The notes beneath the pieces are model-generated. The model ran no database searches. It was not told the origin of the DNA and worked only from the letters and a program-made list of their open reading frames with translations. DNA of 50,127 nucleotides from Candidatus Poribacteria bacterium. Lineage in GTDB: Bacteria > Poribacteria > WGA-4E > UBA9662. The number at the start of each line of letters is the position of its first letter. Within the stretch, counting starts at the first letter, position 1. This document shows, piece by piece, positions 27,337 through 36,098 of the stretch. Both the position numbers and the translations under genes were made by a program. Where the stretch lies: NCBI GenBank assembly GCA_012963885.1, contig DTUY01000267.1:1-50127 (forward strand). The letters are read 5' to 3'.

Positions 27337-27384
27337 AGACGTAAGTCAACGCACATGATTCCCTCTGTTTTATAACCATCACTT

Positions 27385-28329
27385 ATGCAAAATTCACGTC
27401 CATTTCATTTTAAGTATGGCGAGTTTTTTATCGCCATTATTATCTTAATTTCCATTTTTTTTATTGCTGCATACCACGGTAAAGATGGCTGGGGAGAACA
27501 ATCAACCAGAGGAATTGGCAAACCATCTCGATGGTGTGAAATGACTCGACCGGGGTTAATCCGAGAACCTATCAATACCTTCTCCAATCTTGGTTTTATT
27601 GTCGTTGGACTGCTGATCCTGATTCAGATCGGCAGGGATGAAAATCGGACAAGTCAGCCAGAAAATAATCCAATTATCGGGCGCGACTTATATGCACAGT
27701 TTTATGGTATTGCCGTTATCTTCCTTGGTCCCGGCAGCATGGCTATGCATGCAACCCACACCGACTGGGGAGGCTGGATAGATCGTGTCAGCATGGTATG
27801 CTATATCACATTTCCAGTTTGCTACAACTTAGCCAGAGCGTTTAAATGGTCAAAGAAAACATTTTCAATTGTATATCTGACCACTAATATAGCAATCGCT
27901 ACTAACATGGCCATGACAACTTTCCTCGATCTTGGGTTCCGCCACGACTTTTTTGGAACCTTTATCGGATTCTGGATTGTGACTGAACTGGCAATCTGCT
28001 TCCCCAATTCACCTCGATTTTACATGCTAATTCCCGCCTTGCTTGACATTTCATTAAGAGGGCCAAGTTACACTCTTATTTTATGGGTTTGCCTAGCGGC
28101 CATTCCCATCTCCTGGAACAACCGAGACATCAAGAGAAGATATCTGCCTTGGTTTTGGGTTGGCAATACGCTTTTTGTTGTAGCCTTCATTATATGGCAT
28201 ATCGGAGATCGAAGGCATGCGTGGTGCAATCCTACAATCCTAGTACAAGCACACGCCGCATGGCATATCCTGACGGCTTTTTCAGCCGGCGCTTTTTATT
28301 TGTATTTCCGCACCGAAAATACAGCTTAG
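27385..28329 (+). CDS. Ceramidase-family (CREST) membrane hydrolase
   Basis: This 314-aa protein has about seven to eight membrane spans. It carries the pattern of alkaline ceramidases: RWCEMTRPGLIREPINTFSN at 49-68 (Cys-Glu and the Asn-x-x-Ser-Asn stretch), GPGSMAMHATHTDWGGWID at 115-133 (Ser118, His122, Asp133) and QAHAAWHIL near 289-297 with two His. In the family Ser, Asp and three His hold a zinc and hydrolyse an amide bond in ceramide. All of these positions can be matched here. Other CREST members include adiponectin-receptor-like proteins and PGAP6-type hydrolases. It follows the MFS gene by 48 bases. The substrate may be ceramide or another membrane amide lipid; activity is inferred from residues only. 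Confidence 0.8.
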   Translation: MQNSRPFHFKYGEFFIAIIILISIFFIAAYHGKDGWGEQSTRGIGKPSRWCEMTRPGLIREPINTFSNLGFIVVGLLILIQIGRDENRTSQPENNPIIGRDLYAQFYGIAVIFLGPGSMAMHATHTDWGGWIDRVSMVCYITFPVCYNLARAFKWSKKTFSIVYLTTNIAIATNMAMTTFLDLGFRHDFFGTFIGFWIVTELAICFPNSPRFYMLIPALLDISLRGPSYTLILWVCLAAIPISWNNRDIKRRYLPWFWVGNTLFVVAFIIWHIGDRRHAWCNPTILVQAHAAWHILTAFSAGAFYLYFRTENTA

Positions 28330-28395
28330 TTGTTTCATTTCTACAAACCCAAAGGATTATATAGTATGGGGCCGATTGTCAAAGAATTCTAACCA

Positions 28396-30255
28396 CTACG
28401 AACCGATTGAATGAAACTTATCAGGAAATCTATAGGCTGGTTGATGAACAAACCGTTTCATCCCGATCTCCAATCGCACCTGAGCAGACGGTCCTAGATC
28501 CACCTGAAACACTTGCCCGTCAATATCTGCCTGATTCCCTCCCTGAGATCTGACCCAAGTAAACTCATGTTCCCTGAACATACCGGACTGAACCAATACT
28601 GAATGACACTCCACCGGATCGGTATTGACCAACGTCAGATTGATGCTGTCCAGTGTAATCTTATCGACTAGAGCCGCCACATGCTCAGGCAAACCTGGGC
28701 GATGTCGATGGGGATCAAAGTAGCTGACCCGAGTATGAAGCAGCCCACCGTTGTAAACAGCTGCAGGTGTTCCCATAGTCATTTGAATCAACCCTTCAGG
28801 CACGACTGGAATCAAACTATGGTAATAGTTACAAATCACGTCGTTGGGGTCCGCCTCGTCCTTCTCGATTCGCTCTAAAGCTTGGTAAACACCATCGAAC
28901 GTCTCTTGCAGGATGGTTTCTGGAAAGTCTGGGTTTCCTCCTTCGGTAAAGGCGAACCAGGCGTTTGGGGGACAGATACCTGCTTTGAAAGCTGGCCAGT
29001 TTGCCCGCAACTGATTAAATCCATCACGCGTTGGAAAAATCTTGTTCAACTGTGCGAGATCCTCTTCGCTCTGGCTGATATAGTATTGGTGAATACAGTG
29101 ATGCAAGATATAATGGTGTGGGTCAAGCCTCTGGTAGTCAAACCAACCCTGATCACCGTGCCGGTTTGGGAGTTCAAGTTGCCCGTTCACCTGTCGGCGC
29201 AAAGACCAGATTAAATCAACTTGGGAACGATGCAAATCCAACCATGAGGAATCACCGGTGAGCAAGACGGCATTGCATCCAGCCACTAACGCAGGCTCTA
29301 GGATGTTCTTGGCACCGTGCGGCCAACGCCAGCCATAGTATCCGCCCCACCATTTGCCGTTCATTAGCTCGCCAATTTTGCCAGTCGGACCGATGTTGTC
29401 TGGCATAATGCCATTGTTCTGGTTCCTGCGGTCTGACCAAGCCTGCAAATAGTCCAGCACCCACTGCTTATATCTATCCTCACCAGTGTAGAGATAGGCG
29501 TGGGTAACTAAGGTGGTAGCGCTCAAATTTAAGGGCACATCACCTTGAACCATACGTTCGTTGATTTGTTTTAACACCTTAGCAAATGTCTCATCGTTGT
29601 TCCAGTCCACTTTGACAAATGGATCGGTGGTGTTCAATCCGGGCAGATCTTCATACGGAACTAAATATTCAGCTAAAACTGGGCGGTGGTTGGTCCAGTC
29701 CTCAGCAGTCAGTTTTGTTGCTGGTCCCTTACTGCCATTGATTGGGGAACGAATCATCTTTCGTTCAGCGTCCCAGTTGGGAGCCAGCGGATCTTCTCCG
29801 ATATACATAGCAGCGAAATTAAGTGCCCGCTTCCAGTTAATATAGTGGTAGGGATCAGCCAATCCTAAATAAAAGAGGTAGGTATAGCTTTCACTGTGAT
29901 GGAACCAGTCAAAATAACCAACAAACTCTCGGTCTATAGTACCGTAGCTGGTGAACTGCCAAGTTATAGCATCCCACTCCTTCTGTGCCAACTGATGGAC
30001 ATGGTCACCACCTCCCAAAAGATAAAAGAGGGGATAAGGAAGAAAAATCTCGTATCCGTTATCAGTGCCATCCATACCCGTCCAAGATTCACGCCACTTC
30101 AGAGTTCCGTCCGAACGTGTATAGCGATCAGCAAATAGTGTCGCTGTCCGGTTCATCAATGAGATCAACTCGCGTTGCCACGTGGCCCATCTGGGTGGAA
30201 CCTTACGCTCCTGAGCCATGATCGTTTTTATCCCTGTTCGTTCTGTCGAAGTCAT
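28396..30255 (-). CDS. Conserved hypothetical protein, possible alpha/alpha-toroid carbohydrate-active enzyme
   Basis: This 619-aa soluble protein is not assigned to a family. It is rich in Trp, Tyr and His, and repeated helical segments such as GYEIFLPYPLFYLLGGGDHV, GYYGWRWPHGAKNILEPALV and HYILHHCIHQYYISQS suggest an alpha/alpha barrel of the kind seen in polysaccharide lyases and glycosidases. The last 110 residues look like a beta-sandwich (ALVDKITLDSINLTLVNTD). No signal peptide is present. The start is ATG 30255, preceded by AGGGGGAGAG; the frame extends 12 codons upstream without reason. Its leader overlaps the end of a dead phytanoyl-CoA dioxygenase fragment. A role in sugar polymer use is inference from fold impression and neighbours. 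Confidence 0.72.
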   Translation of the reverse strand: MTSTERTGIKTIMAQERKVPPRWATWQRELISLMNRTATLFADRYTRSDGTLKWRESWTGMDGTDNGYEIFLPYPLFYLLGGGDHVHQLAQKEWDAITWQFTSYGTIDREFVGYFDWFHHSESYTYLFYLGLADPYHYINWKRALNFAAMYIGEDPLAPNWDAERKMIRSPINGSKGPATKLTAEDWTNHRPVLAEYLVPYEDLPGLNTTDPFVKVDWNNDETFAKVLKQINERMVQGDVPLNLSATTLVTHAYLYTGEDRYKQWVLDYLQAWSDRRNQNNGIMPDNIGPTGKIGELMNGKWWGGYYGWRWPHGAKNILEPALVAGCNAVLLTGDSSWLDLHRSQVDLIWSLRRQVNGQLELPNRHGDQGWFDYQRLDPHHYILHHCIHQYYISQSEEDLAQLNKIFPTRDGFNQLRANWPAFKAGICPPNAWFAFTEGGNPDFPETILQETFDGVYQALERIEKDEADPNDVICNYYHSLIPVVPEGLIQMTMGTPAAVYNGGLLHTRVSYFDPHRHRPGLPEHVAALVDKITLDSINLTLVNTDPVECHSVLVQSGMFREHEFTWVRSQGGNQADIDGQVFQVDLGPSAQVRLEIGMKRFVHQPAYRFPDKFHSIGS

Positions 30256-30274
30256 GTCTTCAACTCTCCCCCTT

Positions 30275-30478
30275 TCAAACAATATGTTCAATGGGATCTA
30301 AGAACATGGTACGGCTTGAGCCGCCATGATTCTTGCCACCACCACAATTTTGAATTGACCGGTAAAATTCTTCAATTATTTTCTCAATTTCAGCCGGAGA
30401 AAATAATTAAGGGATTACCAAGTAACCGTAGGTATCAAAAAAAATTAGCTGCCCCTGAGTCAGTGTTATTTGTATCAT
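30275..30478 (-). pseudogene. N-terminal remnant of a phytanoyl-CoA dioxygenase family gene
   Basis: The minus-strand frame from ATG 30478 reads MIQITLTQGQLIFFDTYGYL, then VIP, a TAA at 30409-30407, and continues in the same frame with LFSPAEIEKIIEEFYRSI and SRTMFLDPIEHIV before a TGA at 30277-30275. TQGQLxFFDTxGYLVIPGLFS is the usual N-terminus of these proteins, so the TAA replaces the expected Gly. The iron-binding half is missing. It is truncated immediately before the 619-aa gene. Confidence 0.75.
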
Positions 30479-30783
30479 TTCCTTAGGAAATAGTTGTTTG
30501 TCTCTGAACCTTGGCACATATGCTTTCATACCACCAGCGTTGTCAACAATTATAATTTTGGAATTGATGTTATTATTTGTATTTACGATTCTCAATCTTT
30601 AGATTGTTGAGGTTATAATTTAGCAAACCGTCATTACGATTTCAACTCTCACGGTTTTTTGTGTCCTGATGACAGAAAGCAAGTACAAGTAAAGGTGGCG
30701 GCTTGTAGATACAGAATGTGATTGAGAGTAGATGGAAAACTCATATAGATTTTGGTATGATCGGATCCTGAGAAAAGTTTCTA
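30479..30783. other. Intergenic region upstream of the large pseudogene
   Basis: About 300 AT-rich bases without a supported gene. A possible hairpin with AAACCGT at 30625-30631 and ACGGTTT at 30651-30657, followed by T residues, resembles a weak plus-strand terminator. Confidence 0.4.
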
Positions 30784-30927
30784 TTGCCTTTCAACTTGAG
30801 ATGCACAGGAATGTTCAAAACCACAAAAATTGGCGTAGTAGATTCACTGAAAATATCTTTGATAGCTTTGCTTTTCCTCTGCTTAGAGCACACACAATCT
30901 ATTGATGTAAAAGAAGGAAATAAATCC

Positions 30928-33900
30928 ATGAAAGAAATAACATGGATACTAGAAGAGCATTTGGGTGAAGATTGGAATTCAGAACGAATTTCATACCATT
31001 GCGAACTGCCAGCAGAACTTGTGAATTTACCACTTGCCGTCCGCCAAGATGATGGCATAGTGCTAGCTGCCCAGTTCGTGCCAGAACAACCAAAGAGCCA
31101 TAAAGGATACGTCCACTTCGTCGTCAACCTCCCTGCTTACGTACGCCGATACTGGACGCTTATACGTGTGCCTGAAGACTCCAAAGCTGACATCTTTGTG
31201 AACTTCATCGATGATTCTATAGCCGAACTAGGCACGAGTGGTCTTGCAGTCAGGGTCCCAATAGGCCAGTGGGAAGACTCAACAGGCAGGAAACCAGAGG
31301 AAGTTCCCACGCCTATTATGGCGTTTAAGTCGGTGGGGCCAGAATGGGTATGGAACAGCGCAGATACACTCCCCATATCAAGTGACGGCCTTCAAAGGCA
31401 GAATTACGCAACGTGGCCCAGTTTTTGTTAACGGCCAAACTGACATATACTTTTGGAGACCAAGGCAGCTACATGGTGGAATTGGAGACCTTGGCAGGTC
31501 AGGAAGTCGTGTTGGTCACAGACTCCATGGATTTAAACGAGCAGGCTACGTTTCTTGTTAGCGTAACTCCGGAAGGAACTCCCGCCGGGAACTATACTAA
31601 GAAGGTTTTTGGACAGAAAATGCGGGAGAAAGGCAGTTTCTGGACTTTGTCTTTGCATGGTGAGAGATGGATGCCTAATCGAGTTGCCTGGAACCCGATG
31701 CAGCAAGTCTGGGAAAGAACCTCTGTGCCTAACGAACCTAGGCGTACTTTCCCTATAATACCTGACGAACCTCTGATTACTCTCTATCCATCCCACTGCG
31801 GTGAATGGTGGCTGAATGCTTCCCATTGGGCTGGAGTATACCATCATAGCAACATAGGCCTGTTTGTTGGTGTTCTTGCTTTTCGTCCGGGGAACTGGCT
31901 GCGACCACAGGAAAACGTGCCAGTTTTGGAAAGCGATTCGGAAGGAAAGCCGTATTGCGTTTTCCCCATCAATGGCGGTGCGCGACGCTGGGCGCTCTAC
32001 GTGGAGCAGGCTGGGAATGTCGTGCCGTTGCCAGCGGATCCTGACCAAGAACAATTGGGGAAACGATACGTTCGGCCTCCTCAGATTGCCCAACAATAAG
32101 TATGGTGTGGTGTCACTAAACGATGTTAAGGATTGGATTCTTAATTGGGAACAGGGAAACCTCTCGTTTCCACATATCTATAAGAGCACAGAAAAATTGG
32201 ACGAAGTTCGCGAATGTCTTGCTGAACTCGAGGTAGTCAGCGAGAACACCAAATGGCTTCTGAAACGTTGGAACGACTACCGCGCCAGCAACGATCCGAA
32301 TTTCCCCTTTTACCACGAGTTCAAAACCTACCCGCGTGGTCTGGATAATATCTATCTTGTTACAGGTGATGAATCCTACCTGCAGGATCTCCTCATCTTG
32401 GTCCAACACAAATTGGATCATCACATTCATCAAACGCTCAAAGGCTTTGGAACCAGCGATGACAGGGGATATACCCTAACGGTCGGGGCAATCCCAATGA
32501 TCCTGAGAGAAGTTGACTGCGTGCTTGGTGGGCGTGCCATTTCACAGAAGGAAAACAAAAAATACTGTCTCAACTTGCATTTTTGGGGTATCTGTATTCC
32601 CATGATGCCTTCTGGCCGGTGGAACGCGGCTATAATATGGGAAACACGAACATGACACTAGGTGTGTACACGACGCTGGGAAAGATTGGCTGCTTGCTGA
32701 AAACCCATCCAATGGCTGAAGAATGGGCAAAGAGCGCCATCAAAGGAATTAATGTGTCTTTGGAAAGCAACCATCATCTGCCAGATACCACACAGGACGA
32801 ATGGTATGGCCATCTGACCCTTGACATGATCACGCAAGCAGGGGTGTTCTTGAAAACCGCAGGATTCCATAATGTCTTTGACGATCTACGATACAAATAT
32901 GGCCTAGATTTCTATGGACAACTTCTGACTCCTACCGATCCACATTGCAATGCCGGATATATTGCGCCTTTCGGGCAATGGGCAAGCAACTTGGAACCGT
33001 TCGGCCGTATGGAGGATTGCTGCATACATGATGAAGGAGAGCCATCCCAATTTTTCAGAACGAATGCAGTATTACTGGAAACGTGCGGGAATGCCTGTGG
33101 GTATGAAGATTAGTGATCGCTCCGACTACGGCTGGATGAGCCTCGGCTGGATCAATCCCCATCTGCCCACCTCAAGACCTGAATTCCTCTCCAGTTCCTA
33201 TTTCAAACAATGGGGGGCTGTCATGCGTAGTGGTGTTGGAACAGATAGAGAAACCTTTATGGCTATGCAACTCGGCAAGCCAGGATGGTACAATGCTGAA
33301 GGTGGTTTTCATCTCCACACTAAGGGGAAACCACTTTGTCTTGTTTTTGGCATCCGCTCTTGGGATGTAGGGCAACATAATGGCTTTCCTAATGCAACCA
33401 TGCAACGGTGGATGGCAAATCGACCCACCTTCGATGAGTCTAAACGAATGGCCTAGTAACACTGGCCACATGCGGGAATGGGTAAGTCTTGCTGATGCCG
33501 ACCTAATTGCTGGTGAATGGACCTCCAATCCGCTAGCCCGTTTCCCCAAACTGTTGCCTGTTGAAGGCGCAGGAAGATTGGTGCTCTCTAGCCCTCGCAA
33601 GTTTAAGGAAGGTACTACAAACCAGAAATCAGAGACGTAGACCCCATCACGTGGCAACGTCGAATGCTATTTGTCAAAGACCAAAACCCTGAGAAACCGA
33701 ATTACTTCCTTTTCCAAGACAACATTGACACAGAACTTCCTTCAGACTGGAATATCTGGTGTCTGGCGGAGTCTATGGAGTTGGGCAATAACACCATAGA
33801 GGCACACTTCAAAGGAAAGTATGACGTTAATCTAGATGTCTATTCCCTAATACCTGACAAGAATATTGTAACAGGGGCATACGGACCTACTGAGAGCGTT

Positions 33901-34436
33901 TACGGCTTCTATCGGCAAAAGCTCTATCAGTTACAACAAAATTCTGGAGGTAACTATATGGTACTTCTCTATCCTCGGCTTAGAAATGAGAAACAACCTG
34001 AGGTTAAAGCCTGGGGAATATCAGGAACATGTATTCGAACTAATACCTGGACACATTATGTGGTGCTGTCAAATCAACCAGTAAACGTTCAGGAGGCAGA
34101 CGCAACGTTCCAGGGGAAAGTCGGTGTATTACGCAGGGATGGGCATACGAGATCAATAACGTTGCTCTCCACAGACGGCGGGAAAGCCCACAGCTCGATG
34201 GCCTAGTGCTTGAGAACGATTCAGGAGGACCAACTTCAGTGCGAGTAAACATCAAGACGAGAAATGTAACTGGTTCCGGAAACGGCGAGGCTCGCTACAC
34301 GCGTCTGATGTTGCCAAACAAACAACGTCCAATAGATCTAACCATAAATGGGCAGGAGGTTGATTTCCCCTTCACAAATGGCTTTGTTGAGTTTATGGTA
34401 CTAACTGGTCAGCATAACTTCAAACTGGCCTTCTAA
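30928..34436 (+). pseudogene. Large sugar-active-type protein gene broken by multiple frameshifts
   Basis: Seven successive frames on the plus strand piece together one protein of roughly 1170 residues. The ATG at 30928 with AAGGAAA gives MKEITWILEEHLGEDWNSER. Frame changes occur near 31400, 31450, 32090, 32575, 33050, 33440, 33605 and 34190, and the last segment ends with HNFKLAF at 34436. The parts include a beta-rich N-terminal region (GPVFVNGQTDIYF), a helical middle (RASNDPNFPFYHEFKTYP, DPHCNAGYIAPFGQW) and a beta-rich C-terminal region (RPIDLTINGQEVDFPF). Aromatic and His residues and the toroid-like middle suggest a polysaccharide lyase or glycosidase, but I do not recognise the family. 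Three breaks lie near short T runs; the others do not. All long genes elsewhere are intact, which favours true decay over assembly error. Confidence 0.8.
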
Positions 34437-34578
34437 TATCAAAGGAAAGGTAAAGGCACTAAACAACGTTTATAGAGGTGCTTCGATGAAGAAGAACATA
34501 ACTTCCAGAAAAAGTGTTTTGACAAAGAAACTAACTACACTTTAATTCGAAGTGAAAGATAGAAACAGGCGAGGAAAA

Positions 34579-34935
34579 CTAATCTGTGATTTTCTCCTGC
34601 ATAATTAATTGTTCGCGTGCGTGCTCTGCGTGGTCGCTTTCCTCTATCAATGCTTCTTCTGCGGTATCCAGATTTAAATCAATCGTGGCCTTCAAAAATG
34701 AACCTACTAGAAAAATCACCCCAGAAACAAACCAGACTAACCCAATGACAACTACAATGATCTTCGCATAACCTTGTACGGACGAATCAGCTTCCAACCA
34801 CTCCCACAGTGGTCCCAGTTCTTGTCCCGGTCCCGGATGGGCTTGCCAGACCCAAACGAAAGGAATTGCAAGAACAACCGCCCAAATAAGACATCTCACC
34901 CACAGCACCAATCCTCTTAAAATTTCTTTTCCCAT
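34579..34935 (-). CDS. Small two-span membrane protein
   Basis: This 118-aa protein has two hydrophobic spans, about 8-30 and 57-83, separated by a short hydrophilic loop (HPGPGQELGPLWEW). It ends with an acidic, helical cytoplasmic tail rich in Glu and Ala. I do not recognise the family. It lies 29 bases after the zinc-type dehydrogenase on the same strand and is probably cotranscribed with it. Confidence 0.65.
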   Translation of the reverse strand: MGKEILRGLVLWVRCLIWAVVLAIPFVWVWQAHPGPGQELGPLWEWLEADSSVQGYAKIIVVVIGLVWFVSGVIFLVGSFLKATIDLNLDTAEEALIEESDHAEHAREQLIMQEKITD

Positions 34936-34964
34936 TCTACCGCTTATCCCTCTACTCTACATTT

Positions 34965-35939
34965 TTAGTCAAAATCAAAAACAACCTTAACTGCTTCATC
35001 CTGCCGATAAGAAAACAGGTCAAATCCACGCTGGACTTCAGAAAACGGCAGATGGTGTGTAATAATTGGTGCGACATTGATTCGCCCTTGAACAATGAAA
35101 TCCATTGCTAAAGGATAATCCTTTAGCTCTTCCGGTCCTACAGTGCTTATTAGATGGATGTTTCGTCTAAAAAAATCTCCATATCTGAAATTGTAGTTAT
35201 TATCGTCCGGCACGCCAAAGGCAAGGATTGTACCACCTCGCTTTACAAGATCCAAGCAATCATTAATTGTTTCTGTTTGATGACCCACCATCTCTACAAC
35301 CAGATCTGCCATTTTGCCATTGGTAATCTCTTTGACAATTTCAACGGGATTTTCCGTTTTAGAATTAACTACATAGGTTGCTCGCATTTGCTTGGAAATT
35401 GACAATCGGTAATCCAGTTGATCAATTGCAATTACGGTACTCACACCCAGATTGCTCAGCATGTGCGAAAATAATAATCCCATAGGACCTTGACCGACAA
35501 TAACTGTGTCCTGATGTAACAGATTGCCAAGTTTTCTACAGGCCCATATTACTGTGCCAAGTGGTTGTGACATCAAGATATGATCTGTTTCATAACTATA
35601 CACCGACTTATCTGGAAGCGGGATTGTCACACTTTCATTAGAGACAAAATACTCTGAAAGACCAAATTTACGAGGAATTGAAAGTACCATATCACCTGTA
35701 TCAAAATGGTTAGAACTGCTATCCGCGATTGTTCCGACACATTCGTGGATAGATAGTCCCAGTGATAACGGGTAGGACTCCTCAGGATGCTTCAGGTCAA
35801 AGTGGGGCATATCACTTCCACAAATGGCACTTTGATATGATTTAATGAGAACTGTCCCTTGTGGATCAGATGATATATCAGGAGTATCTACATCAACAAT
35901 ATCAAATTTGCGATGACCAACAATTTGAGCGGCTTTCAA
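34965..35939 (-). CDS. Zinc-type alcohol dehydrogenase-like (MDR) oxidoreductase
   Basis: This 324-aa protein is a medium-chain dehydrogenase/reductase. AICGSD and LSIHECVG carry the catalytic zinc ligands Cys and His-Glu, although the usual GHE is replaced by IHE. The four-Cys structural zinc loop is missing. The Rossmann fold shows VIVGQGPMGLLFSHML, and later VVEMVG and GGTILAFGVP. I prefer the TTG at 35939 (MKAAQIVGH), eight bases after GGAG, to the upstream TTG at 35945, which lies too close to it. It probably oxidises a sugar or polyol. Neighbours are CstA and a sugar isomerase locus on the same strand. The promoter was not identified. Confidence 0.82.
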   Translation of the reverse strand: MKAAQIVGHRKFDIVDVDTPDISSDPQGTVLIKSYQSAICGSDMPHFDLKHPEESYPLSLGLSIHECVGTIADSSSNHFDTGDMVLSIPRKFGLSEYFVSNESVTIPLPDKSVYSYETDHILMSQPLGTVIWACRKLGNLLHQDTVIVGQGPMGLLFSHMLSNLGVSTVIAIDQLDYRLSISKQMRATYVVNSKTENPVEIVKEITNGKMADLVVEMVGHQTETINDCLDLVKRGGTILAFGVPDDNNYNFRYGDFFRRNIHLISTVGPEELKDYPLAMDFIVQGRINVAPIITHHLPFSEVQRGFDLFSYRQDEAVKVVFDFD

Positions 35940-36098
35940 TCGCAACTCTCCTCAGGAAAGTATGAACAACCTGCAGATTCTATCATTGGGCTAATTACTA
36001 TGTCAATCAGAAAAGAGCCTGGTACTGATGGTCAACTTTATGACAATCAATCTGGGTTCAAGACCCAACTCCGACTAAAACGGCAGTTGGAGCTTTCG

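Noticed and set aside
34486-34545. 19-codon ORF with a ribosome binding site (MKKNITSRKSVLTKKLTTL)
   Set aside because: Too short and without a family. It may be the start of a lost gene, but nothing supports expression.
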